Made by a program: the position numbers and the translations under genes. The notes below the pieces were generated by a model, which had not been told where the DNA came from, did not search any database, and was given only the letters and a program-made list of their open reading frames with translations. From Dromaius novaehollandiae (lineage: Eukaryota; Chordata; Aves; Casuariiformes; Dromaiidae), in contig NC_088098.1 in the NCBI RefSeq assembly GCF_036370855.1, forward strand, positions 143,922,721 through 143,986,720: 64,000 bases of DNA. Direction: 5' to 3'. Below, in pieces: positions 13,943-25,153 of this stretch. Each line of letters starts with the position of its first letter. The first letter of the stretch is position 1.

Positions 13943-13997
13943 CTCGCTGGGGCGTCTCGCCCGCCTCTCCCCGCGCCGCCAGGGGCGGGAGGCGGCC

Positions 13998-14112
13998 ATG
14001 TCGCTATTGTCTCCGCGAGCGGTGTCCTTGCTCCGGGTTTACTGCATCGGCCTCGGCGTCATCCTGCACCAACTGCGCCGCCGCCTCCGCCCGCGCTGCC
14101 CCCCGGCCCCAG
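13998..14112 (+). CDS. DHRSX: DHRSX coding exon 1 (N-terminus)
   Basis: This exon encodes the first 38 residues of the dehydrogenase/reductase X-linked protein plus one base of codon 39. It reads MSLLSPRAVSLLRVYCIGLG and continues into an arginine-rich stretch. Residues 10-26 form a hydrophobic N-terminal segment, as in the human protein, suggesting membrane association. The start is at the point where similarity to human DHRSX begins. The context is gccATGt with G at -3. The frame stays open upstream to 13,281, but only because of GC richness. The exon ends at a consensus donor (CCAG then gtgagc) in phase 1, which matches the acceptor phase of exon 2 at 54,034. Human DHRSX is reported to act in dolichol synthesis, in polyprenol oxidation and dolichal reduction. 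Only the beginning of the gene is in this window. Confidence 0.88.
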
Positions 14113-14779
14113 GTGAGCATCGCGCCCGGCGCAGCGCGCCGCACCAGGGGCGCCGCGCCGCACCGCGCCGGGGGCTGCCGGCCCTCGGCCGACGGGGGAG
14201 AAGTTTGGCGCTGCCGCTCCGCCGTCCGGGGAGGGCGGGGGAGCGGTGCGGGGCCCGGCCCCGCCGCGGCTCTGGGGACGGCCCGTCGGGCCGCAGCCCC
14301 GCCGCGACGTGGGTCGCGACGGGGCCGCCCGCGCCGCCGCCTCGGTGCGGGGGACGCCGCCGCCGCTGGGAGGCCGCCGGGTCGCCCCCCGCCGCGGTCC
14401 TCCTCCTCCTCCCCTCCGCGGGGCAGGGGGCCGGGGGCGGCCGCTGCGGCTGGCAGTGCGCTCCTTCCCCGCCCCCGCCGGGCCGCGCCCCGCCTCCCGC
14501 CCGGCGGCCGGGCCGGGCCCCGCCGCCGCCGCTGCCGCTCCGTCCGGCCCGCGAGGCCGCGGCCGCCCCGGACGCGAGGCGGGGCGGGGCGGGGACCCGG
14601 GCCCGGGACGGCCCTGGCTGCACCGCTGGCCTGGCTGCGTCCTCGGGAGGCGGCGAGGGGCTCCGCGGGGGCGGGGGCGCCCTTCTTCTCCTCTTTGCTT
14701 CCTGCCTTTCTTTCTTTCCCTCCCGACCGCTGTGCCTCATATCCGCGGCGCAGAGACGCGGACGAGGTAGCGTCCCCGG

Positions 14780-14790
14780 GCTCAGGTAGG
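14780..14790 (+). promoter_or_regulatory. Strong splice donor, probable end of a ZBED1 5' UTR exon
   Basis: The sequence CTCAG then gtagg (junction 14,785/14,786) is close to the consensus donor and lies downstream of DHRSX exon 1 in the same CpG island. ZBED1 needs a non-coding first exon to join the acceptor at 21,608/21,609. This donor is the best visible candidate, though the DHRSX exon 1 donor could also be used. RNA reads would decide. Confidence 0.35.
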
Positions 14791-14960
14791 TGCTCGGCGC
14801 GCATGGGCTGCCAGCGCCGGTGCGCGGGGGTTTGCCGCGCCGCCCGCCCTCCCCGTGGCGCCCCTGCCTCTGAGCCGCCCCGTGCCGCCGCCCGGCCCGG
14901 CCCGGCCCGGCCCTGGGAAGCAGCGCGTCTGCTCTCAACAGCCGAGCTTTGACGCTGCTG

Positions 14961-17900
14961 TCGCTAGTTGCCGGCGCCTACTCTGGCAAGTTAATGACAT
15001 TTGTAGTTTACTCCGAGGGAATTCAGATTAGTTATTTATGTGAAAAGTTAACATTTCCGCATTTTTCCGATTTTGGTCAACAGCTTATTTGGTAATAACT
15101 CAGTTTTTCCCACATAACTTTTGTGAAGGAAACTGAGTTTTCCAGAAAACAAAAATCTGAATTTCCTCTTTCCTGATGTCGTTCTCTTAAACTTTTAAAA
15201 CGTTTCTGATTTTATAAACTTATCAGCAAACCAGAAGTCCGTATGGGCATATACCGTATCATCTGGACTCAGTGCAAAACTGCGTACAAGTCAGTGCCTC
15301 TGACTTTCTCTGCCTAGCTGCAAGTGTGCCTTTGTAGAACTGTTGGTAGTTTTAAAAACAGTAACAGTAAAAAATCTGAGAGAGCATAGTGTTTCAGTAA
15401 GCCGATGAGGCATCTGTATATAACTTAGGTTGCAGAAATAATTTAGAGAATACCTGAAGCACTGAGGAGCAGAGAGAACTAATAAGCTCCACAATAAGTG
15501 CGTATCTGCACGTTTCATCAAATGTAGCTCCATTGGGTAGTGGTTTGTCTAATTTTATTCATTCCTGATAATTCTGCAACAGATTTGGATTCTGCTTTCT
15601 CATTGTCAAAATATAATAAAACTATATATAAAAAAGCAGAAACAAACAAAAGGATCCTAACAACAAAAAAGGCAGATGTGCATACAGTTTGAAGTCATCT
15701 GAGCATTTTTCTAGCATTAGTTTTTCTTGGCAGGGTAAAACTGGGTATTGTGCCTAGGGTGTGTAACACTTTCCAAATCTTTTTAGAACTGAAGAGAAAT
15801 AGCATGACAGAAGTGTGACCCAAGTATTTTGTTATATCACATTCTTAAATACTATTTAAAAAAATGTTGAATTTAGAAATGTCAGATTAGGGCAGTGAAC
15901 ATACAACCTAGGAAATGTCAGCAGGGCTGAGTAGGACCAGCATAGATTTGACAGATCTGGAAAGTTTTCTTTCAGTTCTAACTCAGGCTGGTTTCTTCCA
16001 AGGACAAGTAGTTTCCTCCTGGGATAGTTGTTTGCGCGCAATTGCCTCTTGGCAGTTACCTACTGCCTTACTTTGACTCAGTTTGTCTAGCCATTGCTTA
16101 AAAAAAGCAAGTCAGCTTGTCTGCAAGAACATTTTTATGTAGATTAGCCTGGTTTTCATACAATAATTTCAAAATAGCAACTGTAGTGTGACAAAAAATA
16201 TTTCAGAACGTGGAAGTGTTTATTAGAATAAGCTTAATTAAACCTTGGATCAGTAAACTTATTGTAAGAGGATACCAAGTTACCTTTCAAGACAGTATTC
16301 TAGAAAGCTTTGCAATGCATACGTTAAAGATTTTGTATACCTTTCTGAACGGATGTCCTCTTACAAGTAGACACATTTTATTGTGATAATAACTGTCATA
16401 ATATCTTCCAAGAAAGAGATCTTGAAAAGGAGAAATGGGGCTGGGTGGTGAACTGATCCGTGTCTCCGATCCAGTCTGCTTGGCCTCAATTAGGTTGTCA
16501 GAGTTCCCAGTCATAATGCAGCATTGGTGCAGCTCCATTGTAGAAGTTATAAAATAGAGACACATCTCATACTTGAACTGTATGCTGATGGATAAAGGCA
16601 ATGCGGAGACTGAGTGTGAATGTAGCCCTTCAGTCCTGAGGTGCTCTATTAATTTTTCAGGAAAAGCTCACTTTCTTACATCTACCAGAATGGTGTTCAG
16701 GATCTTTAAAAGTGAACCAAATTAGTTCTTTTTCTTTCCCAAAACTTAGTCAAAGCTGTATACTCCTGGCACATGTGCTTTAACACGTGTTGTCACATCC
16801 TACTAAGGTTCATCTAGTTTTTGTAGGTGGGATTAAAAATAGTTTATCTGGGAAGGAGGACGGTTTGAAGTCTGAAATCTAGATTCAGTTCAAAAACTTA
16901 GTAATTGTTTGGAGCTATGAACTGAAAAGACAAAACTATTCAGCATGAAGGTGCAGCCTCACAGTATTACAGAGTAGGAAAGGTGGGAAGTTTGTCCAAA
17001 ATTCTACTCCTGAAACACAGGGAGAAGAAATTTTAAGCCAGGAAGATAAAGGGGCTGCAATCGGTGATTATATCATTAAGTAAAATCACTGTGCAGCAGT
17101 AAAAGGGAAGAGGTTACATATGTTAAAACATTTTTTCAAGTACCAATTGCATTAACAGTGTAATTGCAGATATATATTGTAAGCCATATTAGCGTTCTGT
17201 GGGCTAAACAATAGTTTCATTAGAAGTTACAGCTTAATTTTTTTTACAGTGCTTAATCTTAACTAATTTGGGAAAAAAGCCCTGTGTCTGTAAGCATCTT
17301 GATATCTTCAGCTTTTGAAAAACAAAAACTTAATCAGTGAATTCATAAAAGATTAACTAATATTTATTATGACACCAGGATATATACACTGGAAATCTCG
17401 TCACTGGAAGTCATCTTACTGATAGCAAAAATGTTCCATATAATAATAATATTTCTGGTATTTTAAAAGTTTTCAGGGAATTAATTTTAGGTTTTTCCTC
17501 CTGCATTTATCTTCTACTGTATACTTTGTTTAATTGAAATAGATTATGGAAAGACTAAATGCTGCATGTTTAGTAGTTTTGAAGTCTTAGTAGTTATATT
17601 TGTACCTATGATGTGTAGAAAAATGGTTTTGAAGAGGGTAGTAGTGTGACTGAAGTTTAGAAGAACTTAAACTGACCCATAGTCTTAAAAGTGATTTTAA
17701 CTTCATGTATATTTTTAATTTGACCCCATTTTTAACTAATTAATCAACATTTTAGTTTGTACAAAGTTTCTTTATAATGGATCATAAAATATTAATTTGA
17801 GAACATGTATCTCTTAATTTTAATTCAGGTATTGAGGGCTTTTACTTTATATGACTAAAGCATAATAACAGATTTACCACTTCCTGCTTAAAGTAGTGAG

Positions 17901-20900
17901 GACTCCAGGTTATAAAACATCTAGTTCCAGTGGTAGCTAAAAGAGTGATCAAGTAGGAAAGACTGGTGTTAGGCAAAAATTAAATTGCATCTGATAATTA
18001 CAACTCCTCTCCTGCGCACACACAGAAGAGTTATTTAGTTAGTTTCAAAAGTTAGGAAATACCAGTTTTATTGTTGCCTCTGCAGAATGAGGCAAGGGTT
18101 CTGCAAAAATGATACCGTGTAATTAGAGTCTGTGTAATATGGTATATATTCCAGGGGGCAGAACGAAGGTTGCACGATGGCCGTACACCTGACATTTCCT
18201 AACATTCAAATGCTTGGTTTCACAATCTAAGTTACTGTAGTGCAGCTTTTGAAAACTAGTAGTATGAGTATACTGGTAGTATACAAAATAGTATTTTCTT
18301 TGCTATTGGGGAAGCCAAATTCTATTTGTCATCCTCTGTAGCGTGTCATCATTGGGGTTTGAACCTTTGACGCCTAGCCCTGCCATATACTGGAGAAATG
18401 TGTTTTTATGTAATGAGAATAAGCGTGAGCTGGGAGGTGTAAAGAGCAAGGCTGTGCCTGTGAGCATGGCAGGAAGCAGCCCGCCCTGGCTCTGGCCCTG
18501 GCCCTGGCCCTCGCTGCTGAGCGGGAGAGCACCCATCCTTTGTCAGCAGCAGTGGGAGAGCGGGCATGAGGTGAGGGGCCATGTGCTGCTAGGGACCAGA
18601 AACCTGGTCTCCTCTTCTTCCCCTGCCTTCTCCTCCTGTGATAGCTGATGTCAGCTCCAAGGCCAGCAGAGAAGAATTCCTGCAGGGGTGTTGTCAATTC
18701 AGCTTTTAAAAAGCCTCAACCCCAGTATTTATTTGGTGGTGGTTTTGGCTGGCCATATGAACGAGACAAAGGAAGTAGCAACTTTGCAGAATTTGCACTC
18801 CATTTAGATGTGCGTGGAAATTCGAGAGAGAAAGGAAAGGCACTTTTGTAGCCTGAAGGCTTGTGTCTGCGAGAAGGTGTTCAGCAAACAAAAGTGGCAT
18901 TAGATTTTACAGTGGAAAGTTAGGCAACCTGAAAGAGCGCTTCTGTCAGCTACCCATATAACAAGCTGCAGCACTTCCCACAGGCCATGAAGTGCTTCAT
19001 TCCTGATGATAGATTTCATTCTGCTAGGGGCTGGTGTACTCAGTTTTGCTCACAGCTGAAGGTGCTCTGTTTTTTGCCAAGCCTGGACTGTGGACATTTT
19101 GATTGTTTCACTGAAAAAGGAAAAACTTACCCTTCCTAGAGAAAAGTGTGGAACTTTTCTTTTCTTTTCTTTTTTTTTTTTAATAAAAATAAAGTATCAG
19201 TTGTGCTGTATATAACATTTGAGGAGAGGTAGGGATGATTAGTAGTTTATATTAGGGCTATCATAACAGTTGAAATGTGGTTTACAGCATTAAAATAAAG
19301 GTTAACTTATGCTGACATATCCTGAACTATGGCAATGCTACTGTGTGCCACTATGGTTAAGTGCCAGATCTATCTAAAAATGATGGTAAAGCTGTAATGT
19401 ATGTGAGAAGAAACGGTGGGGTGAGTCTGTAACACTCCCTTGCTCTGAAATCGGTCTTTGATGAACTTTTTTGATCCAAGGTGTATCATATTAATTTTAA
19501 ATATTAAAGACGCATCACCTCATTTTTTTTTTAAAGTGCCTTCCTCCTTGCTTCCAGGAACTGCCATGTAATTGCAAAGGAAACTATAAAATTTAGTGCA
19601 ATATCAGGAGCATCTATACTTCTTTCAGACACTATGGCATGGATTGAAATGGAGGAATCTAGAAGCAATAGTAATACGTACTGATATGGTATATCTTGTC
19701 AATATATAATCGGATGCTGTAGCAGTGTTATTTATAGTATTCTGTATTGTACCACTTTCTCTTTCAAAATCTTCAGTTATTGTGAGAGCACATGCCGTGG
19801 AGGTGTCAATATATGCATCTTTGGACTCATGCAGCATTACCATATTGAATCAATAGTTTATACTGACAACTAAAAAGCACTGATTGAATCAGTTAAGGGC
19901 ATACTAGTACTCATGATATTTTTTTTCTTCCCCCAAAAGATCTGCACCCAGAAGTAAATCTTTAGATATAAATACTGAAAACAAGTCTGACAAAATAGTT
20001 ACCCTATGTGTCTCACTCAGATTCTAAACCAGCAGTTTTGTTTAAATAAATATGTTTAATCTTGGTAAACCTGTCTTTGTTTTTTTTTTCATTCAAGAAA
20101 TTCACAAAATTCTGTAAAATATCTATGATAGTTCAAGGGAGAAACATCTTTTTTTTTCTTTTTTCTCAATGCTCCTCAACAGCAGAAAACCCTCCGGGAA
20201 AAACTTGCACATATGAAGTTCTGTGGGATATTCCCCTCCAGCAAGTTTGAAGAAGCCAGGTCCTTTCTTCCTCCTCCTACCAGCCAATATTTAACCCAGG
20301 GTTTTCTGGCACATGCAGCCCCTGATGAGCAAAGCAGGGAGCAATCCCATTGCTCTCAGGCTGGCTGCACGAATGCTCTTTCAGTTTCTGTTCTGCTCTT
20401 CCTCTGGAGTTTCATATAGAAGGTCACATCAGTGTTTAACTGAGGGCTTCCTTCTCCTTCCTGATTCTGGCCAAGCTCCTCAAGAAGGGCATGCTGTGCT
20501 CACTATAGCTAGACTAATGTTGTGGAAGGAAAATAGAGAATTGTCAGTGTGCAGCCGTGTTGTTCTGCTGCTTGACTTATTGGTATCGAGAAATAAACTC
20601 TGGCACGTGGTTGCCTGCACCATAGCCGGAGACACTGTAGGCCTTACATACCACTCGCTTTTGACTACTTGCACAAGAAATACTTTCCTGTATGGATTTT
20701 TAGTTACAGATTGCAAAGTCTTGCCTTATCACTGCACTCTTCTCTAGAATGTCATCCCACTCACCCCCAAGTCTTTAGTCTTTTGAAAAAAACCCCCAGT
20801 AAATATATTTTCTAACTGGTGTGCTTAATAACATTTATTAGTGGTTACCCATATGCCTTTTCCTGTAATTATAATGCACTGTTATTCCAGGAACCAAGAC

Positions 20901-21608
20901 TGTGAACCAGTAGTTCAGGAGGTTGCTTTGATTTCTGAAAGAGAAGAACAGGAAAGGTTTCAAATGCATATTGTTGCTCTGCATGTAGGTTCAAATTCTG
21001 TTTCCTTTTCTTTCAATCAGAAAACATCTTTAAATTTCAGAGGAGCAGGATTAATGCCATGATTTGCATGACAAGTTTTTTTTTAAAAACTAACCCCAGC
21101 ACAGTTACATCAAGCTAACAAACTTCTTTCAAAATAAACAGACAATAAAACCTTTGCTCCTTCAGTATCAAGTTTCATTTGAAATAAATGTTAGTAGTGG
21201 AGTTCAGTAACTCTTAGGCAGGAGGGTGTTGATTTAGCTCTAACTATAACTTAAGGGAGAGGGAAATCCTGTAGTAAATGATCTGGTTTGTGTGACAATA
21301 ATGTGTCAGCTCCATGGTGATTGTTACACTTTCTCTACCAAGAATTATGCAATTCCAGAATCAAGATGTTCTCAGATCTTCTAGCTCAGTTTCACAGCAG
21401 AATGTGATATATTAAAAATCTTTTTAATTTTTGACATTCTAATGGGCTTCTTGTAGGTCACACTTCCTGCAAATCTCATCTTTAAATTTGCAAATTTAAT
21501 TAGTAAGGTAGGTTTCTTGGTATATTCACAGAAACACTGTTTTCACATAGTTAAGTGTGGTCAGACTTGTGCTTTCTCATTGTATCTTTATCTTACTGCC
21601 TTTATCAG
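14961..21608. other. Intronic sequence between CpG island and ZBED1
   Basis: AT-rich intron without a recognisable gene. A GC-richer island at 18,460-18,640 has a short GGCCCT-type tandem and a donor-like catgag/gtgagg site but no convincing exon. The open frames here (for example 20,313-20,747) have no splice-bounded or recognisable content. Confidence 0.6.
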
Positions 21609-21659
21609 GTACTCATTAATGAGTGAAGGATCAAAAGGTGGAACGGTGGCCAAGAAGCA
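21609..21659 (+). other. ZBED1: ZBED1 5' UTR part of the coding exon
   Basis: A pyrimidine-rich acceptor (tatcttactgcctttatcag) ends at 21,608. The 51 bases between it and the ZBED1 start codon would be 5' UTR and contain an upstream ATG at 21,619. If DHRSX exon 1 were spliced to this acceptor, the DHRSX frame would hit a stop after three more codons. Confidence 0.65.
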
Positions 21660-21678
21660 ATGGAGAATAAAAGTTTAG
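21619..21678 (+). promoter_or_regulatory. Upstream ORF overlapping the ZBED1 start codon
   Basis: An ATG at 21,619 opens a 19-codon frame that ends at TAG 21,676-21,678, past the main ATG at 21,660 and in a different frame. Its context is weak (T at -3, A at +4), whereas the main start is strong (gcaATGg, G at -3 and +4). Leaky scanning would therefore allow ZBED1 translation while the upstream ORF lowers or regulates it. Confidence 0.55.
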
Positions 21679-23747
21679 AAGGTTCCCCATCAGACCTAAA
21701 GTTAGTAGCTCATCCGAGAGCAAAGAGTAAAGTATGGAAGTACTTTGGGTTTGATACCAATGCAGAAGGATGCATATTACAGTGGAAGAAAATCTACTGC
21801 CGTATTTGCATGGCACAGATCGCCTATTCAGGAAACACTTCCAACCTTTCATACCACCTTGAGAAAAATCACCCTGATGAGTTCTGCGAGTTTGTGAAAA
21901 GTAACACTGAGCAGATGAGGGAAGCCTTTGCTACTGCCTTTTCAAAAATCAAGCCAGAATCATCGCAGCAGGTTGTTCAAGATAATCTGATTATGAAGAC
22001 CTACCAGAACTATGAAAACAAAAAGCATCAAGAACTGACATCTGCGGTCATCAGCTTAATTTGCGAGGGCATGTATCCTGCCTCTATTGTTGATGAACCC
22101 ACATTCAAGGCCCTCTTGAGAACAGCTGATCCCAGGTATGAACTTCCTAGCCGGAAGTATTTCTGTACAAAAGCTATTCCTGAAAAATACAATGCTATTA
22201 GAGAAATTGTATTAAAGGAGCTCACTGAAGTTCTGTGGTGTGGCATATCTACAGACATGTGGAGGAGTGAAAACCAGAACAGGTCATATGTAACAGTTGC
22301 GGTTCATTTTCTCAGCAGTAGTCCTTCTAACTGCCTGGCTGTTAACTCCCGGTGTTTAAAAACATTTGAAGTACCAGAGGATAATACTGCAGAGACTATT
22401 ACACGAGTCCTTTATGAAACCTTCATTGAATGGGGGATCAATACAAAAGTCTTTGGTGCTACAACAGATTATGGTAAAGACATTGTGAAAGCTTGCTCTC
22501 TTCTAGATATTCCAGTACAGATGCCTTGTTTGGGGCACACTTTTAATGCAGGAATACAACAGGCTTTTCAGCTCCCCAAACTGTGCAGCCTTCTTGCCAG
22601 GTGCCGAAAGCTGGTGGAATATTTTCAGCAGTCTACAGTAGCAATGTATATGCTGAGCGAGAAGCAGAAGCAGCAAAATATTCTCCACTGTATGCTCGTA
22701 AGCGATCGTGTTTCCTGGTGGGGAAGCACGCTTGCTATGTTGCAGCGTCTTAAGGAGCAGCAGTTTGTCATTGCAGCGGTTCTTGTGGAGGACAGCAATA
22801 ACCACCACCTCATGCTGGAGGCCAGTGAGTGGAATACAATCGAAGGCCTGGTGGAGCTGTTGCAACCTTTCAAGCAGGTTGCAGAGATGATGTCCGCCTC
22901 CAAGTACCCAACGATAAGTATGGTGAAGCCGCTTCTCCACATGCTTCTCAACACTACACTGAACATCAAAGAGAATGATTTGAAAGAGATCAGCATGGCA
23001 AAGGAAGTAATAGCGAAAGAGCTGTCCACCACCTACCAGCACACCCCTGAAATAGACATGTTTCTCAATGTTGCAACTTTCCTGGATCCTCGATACAAAA
23101 AACTGCCTTTTCTTTCGGCATTTGAGCGACAGCAGGTTGAAAACAGAGTGGTGGAAGAAGCAAAAAGCCTTTTGGAGAAAGTAAAAGAAAACACCTTTAG
23201 GACTGAAGAAAAGTTTTTTGCAGTTTCAGAAGAGCCCCCTGTGAAAAAAATAATAATCTCCTCAACTCCTCCTCCTACTAGTGTAATCAACAATATGCTT
23301 GCAGAGATCTTTTGCCAGACAGGAGGTGTAGAAGACCAGGAGGAATGGCATGCTCAGATTGTTGAGGAATTGAGCAACTTTAAGTCACAAAAGGTCCTTG
23401 GTTTGAATGAAGATCCACTAAAGTGGTGGTCTGATAGATTAGCACTGTTTCCGGTTTTACCAAAGGTTCTTCAGAAATACTGGTGTATTCTGGCCACAAG
23501 GGTCTTTCCCGAACGCCTTTTTGGTTCTTCTGCTAATGTTGTAAGTGCTAAGAGAAACCGGTTAGCCCCAGCTCATGTGGATGAGCAGATCTTTTTGTAT
23601 GAAAACACTCGGAATGGGTCTGAGGCAGAACCAGAAGATGAAGACGAAGGGGAGTGGGGTTTGGAACAGGAACAGATTTTTAATTTGAATGACTCGGTAA
23701 ATGTAAACAACAGTTTCTTTAACATCCGTGACAGTGGGTTTGTTTAA
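21660..23747 (+). CDS. ZBED1: ZBED1, BED-finger protein domesticated from a hAT transposase
   Basis: An intact single-exon frame of 695 residues, close to the human length (about 694) and clearly orthologous from the N-terminus (MENKSLEG) to the C-terminus. A BED zinc finger spans about residues 20-75, with ligands C47, C50, H66 and H71. A hAT transposase-like RNase H region follows, with a T-D-M-W block (D199), a T-T-D-Y-G-K-D block (D270), P-C-L-G-H around 286-290 and R-V-S-W-W at 350-354. A hATC dimerisation domain lies at about 570-645 and an acidic tail at about 655-675. Human ZBED1 (hDREF) is a nuclear protein that binds TGTCGYGAYA-type sites, activates growth and ribosomal-protein genes, and has reported SUMO-ligase activity. 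It is nested in DHRSX intron 1 on the same strand. No terminal inverted repeats flank it, consistent with an old domesticated gene and not a mobile copy. Confidence 0.96.
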   Translation: MENKSLEGSPSDLKLVAHPRAKSKVWKYFGFDTNAEGCILQWKKIYCRICMAQIAYSGNTSNLSYHLEKNHPDEFCEFVKSNTEQMREAFATAFSKIKPESSQQVVQDNLIMKTYQNYENKKHQELTSAVISLICEGMYPASIVDEPTFKALLRTADPRYELPSRKYFCTKAIPEKYNAIREIVLKELTEVLWCGISTDMWRSENQNRSYVTVAVHFLSSSPSNCLAVNSRCLKTFEVPEDNTAETITRVLYETFIEWGINTKVFGATTDYGKDIVKACSLLDIPVQMPCLGHTFNAGIQQAFQLPKLCSLLARCRKLVEYFQQSTVAMYMLSEKQKQQNILHCMLVSDRVSWWGSTLAMLQRLKEQQFVIAAVLVEDSNNHHLMLEASEWNTIEGLVELLQPFKQVAEMMSASKYPTISMVKPLLHMLLNTTLNIKENDLKEISMAKEVIAKELSTTYQHTPEIDMFLNVATFLDPRYKKLPFLSAFERQQVENRVVEEAKSLLEKVKENTFRTEEKFFAVSEEPPVKKIIISSTPPPTSVINNMLAEIFCQTGGVEDQEEWHAQIVEELSNFKSQKVLGLNEDPLKWWSDRLALFPVLPKVLQKYWCILATRVFPERLFGSSANVVSAKRNRLAPAHVDEQIFLYENTRNGSEAEPEDEDEGEWGLEQEQIFNLNDSVNVNNSFFNIRDSGFV

Positions 23748-23943
23748 CAGGACTATCACGGTACATTTAATAACAAAAAAGGTATTTGTCTTAAGTTACC
23801 AAAAATACTTCTGTTTGATGCTATGGATGCTGTAAATATTGAACAGTTGTAACAAACTTGATTTAGCTTCCATTGTCTATGTTTTTCCCACTGTCTTAAA
23901 ACATGAATGACTTGTGATTAAACAGCACTGAAATGAATGAGGA

Positions 23944-23949
23944 AATAAA
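23944..23949 (+). promoter_or_regulatory. Candidate poly(A) signal AATAAA for ZBED1 (proximal)
   Basis: This is the first canonical hexamer after the ZBED1 stop codon, about 200 bases downstream. Further hexamers occur at 24,064, 24,835 and 25,897. Which is used is not visible from the sequence. Confidence 0.35.
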
Positions 23950-23988
23950 TTCTACAAAGACCATGATTCCTGACTGTGGCCCAGATTT

Positions 23989-24062
23989 CAGAAAGCACTT
24001 ATCCATGTGCTTCATTTCCACTTACTTCAATGGGACATAAACACATGCTTATGTGCTTTCTA
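23989..24062. mobile_element. Palindromic MITE-like relic in the ZBED1 3' flank
   Basis: Left arm 23,989-24,010 (cagaaagcacttatccatgt...) is nearly the reverse complement of right arm 24,041-24,062 (acacatgcttatgtgctttc...), with a 30-base centre containing acttcaatgggac. The pattern of mirrored 'cacttatgcatgtgctt' arms around 'ttcaatggga' is typical of an old palindromic DNA-transposon family common in reptile genomes. The family name is not certain. Confidence 0.5.
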
Positions 24063-24063
24063 T

Positions 24064-24069
24064 AATAAA
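24064..24069 (+). promoter_or_regulatory. AATAAA hexamer directly after the MITE-like palindrome
   Basis: A canonical poly(A) hexamer lies two bases beyond the right arm of the palindrome. If it is the ZBED1 signal, the relic may have supplied or positioned the 3' end. Confidence 0.3.
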
Positions 24070-24291
24070 AATATTTTCCTGAATTAAGACCCTAAGCAAG
24101 GGAGTTTTTAATATTCATGCCTCCACATATAAATCCTGTGTGGCTTAGGATGTTAGCTTTAAATTTTGGATTTTAAGACATTATTTTTAAAATCCATAGA
24201 TCAGAGCAGCAAAGATTTTTAGAGTGTATCAATGCTATAGAATAGATAAAAAGATGTTGAGCCTGATTTTCTTTTTCACTACCTCATATCT

Positions 24292-24555
24292 TAGGCCTGG
24301 TCTATGCTAGAAAAATTCAACTGATATAACTGTGTCAATTAGGGGAGCGATGTATTATCATTTTAACTGCTACTGTTATGCTGGCATAGGCTGTATTGTG
24401 GATGCACTTCTACTGGGATAATTTATTTTCTTTCCAGCATGATGTAAATGATATAAACATTTTTAAACTGGTATTGTTGCATCCACATCAGTCAGGTTTT
24501 ACCATTTAACTCTAGCAGCTAAATGGCAAAGCCTTTTTTGTCTAGGCAAGCGCTG
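24292..24555. mobile_element. Second palindromic DNA-transposon relic
   Basis: The segment begins with ttaggcctggtctatgctag, which resembles the 'ggcctggtctacac' ends of MITE-like elements common in amniotes. It holds an exact internal inverted pair: TGTGGATGCA at 24,397-24,406 and TGCATCCACA at 24,478-24,487. The right end near 24,540 (ttgtctaggcaag) is a weak counterpart of the left end. Boundaries and family are inferred. Confidence 0.35.
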
Positions 24556-24834
24556 ATCGTAGTCTCTTGTGCTTTTACAAAGTGATTATGAAGTACACTG
24601 GATCAAGGCAGTGTTGTGTCGTGTTCACTTTGTACAAGTGTTACAGATAATTCCATGAGGTGCAAGGCAGCGAAGAAATCAGGCCCCTTAAAAATGGAAG
24701 AATAGAAAGAGGGGTTGAAAAACTTGTAAGGGCCATGGCTCTATTAATGTGTGTATTTTATAAAGTATTTACCTTTAATTTAAATGGGGACTTTGCCCAG
24801 GGTAGCTAGGAAATTTTGTTGGCAAGAAAAGTAA

Positions 24835-24840
24835 AATAAA
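24835..24840 (+). promoter_or_regulatory. Candidate distal poly(A) signal for ZBED1
   Basis: AATAAA about 1.1 kb after the ZBED1 stop codon. Another hexamer follows at 25,897-25,902. ZBED1 messages in mammals have long 3' UTRs, so a distal site is plausible. Confidence 0.25.
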
Positions 24841-25111
24841 TAGCTTTAATATTATGTAAATATATTTAAATGAGGGGACCCCTCTATTTCCCCACATGTA
24901 TTTAGTGACTCTTTAAATTTGTTTCTTATTATGTTAGCACTTAAAGTTTTTTTTCTCCTGTCTCTCTTTGGATTCAGTTTGTGGAATGGACTTTAGTGGA
25001 CTCTCTTCCAGTCAAATGTTAGAGTACTGTTTCCAATTAGTTGTTGTGTGTTCTAATTGCTCCCTTTGTTTCTGTATGCCTAAATGTTTTAAGCCCTTTC
25101 GAGAACATAGC

Positions 25112-25153
25112 AAAAAAAAAAAAAAAAAAAAAAAAAGAAAAAAAGAAAAAAAC
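25112..25153 (+). repeat. A-rich tract, 25 A followed by interrupted A/G
   Basis: Uninterrupted A run at 25,112-25,136 followed by short A runs broken by G. It could be the tail of a retroposed sequence, but no recognisable source lies upstream and no target-site duplication was identified. Confidence 0.85.

Larger units (their letters stand above)
13230..14960. promoter_or_regulatory. CpG island promoter of DHRSX and probably ZBED1
   Basis: This is an abrupt change from AT-rich DNA to about 1.7 kb of very GC-rich, CpG-dense sequence. It contains many GC boxes (for example 13,772-13,777, 13,983-13,989, 14,233-14,238 and a cluster at 14,582-14,593) and two CACGTG E-boxes. DHRSX exon 1 lies in the middle. 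No TATA box is evident, as expected for a housekeeping CpG-island promoter. In mammals ZBED1 and DHRSX start from the same region. A strong donor at 14,785/14,786 could end a non-coding first exon of ZBED1. The long open frames through the island on both strands are a by-product of GC richness. Confidence 0.92.

Noticed and set aside
13253-14952. Very long open frames on both strands of the CpG island (up to 502 codons)
   Set aside because: GC-rich sequence is poor in stop codons. The frames are low-complexity Arg/Pro/Ala/Gly and overlap in all directions; only the 13,998-14,112 part matches a known protein.
20313-20747. 144-codon open frame in intron 1
   Set aside because: No recognisable motif, no splice-bounded structure, and Leu/Cys-rich composition typical of a chance frame.
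22028-23759. Open frames antisense or out of frame to ZBED1
   Set aside because: They are shadows of a highly conserved coding region with no independent start, splice or poly(A) signals.
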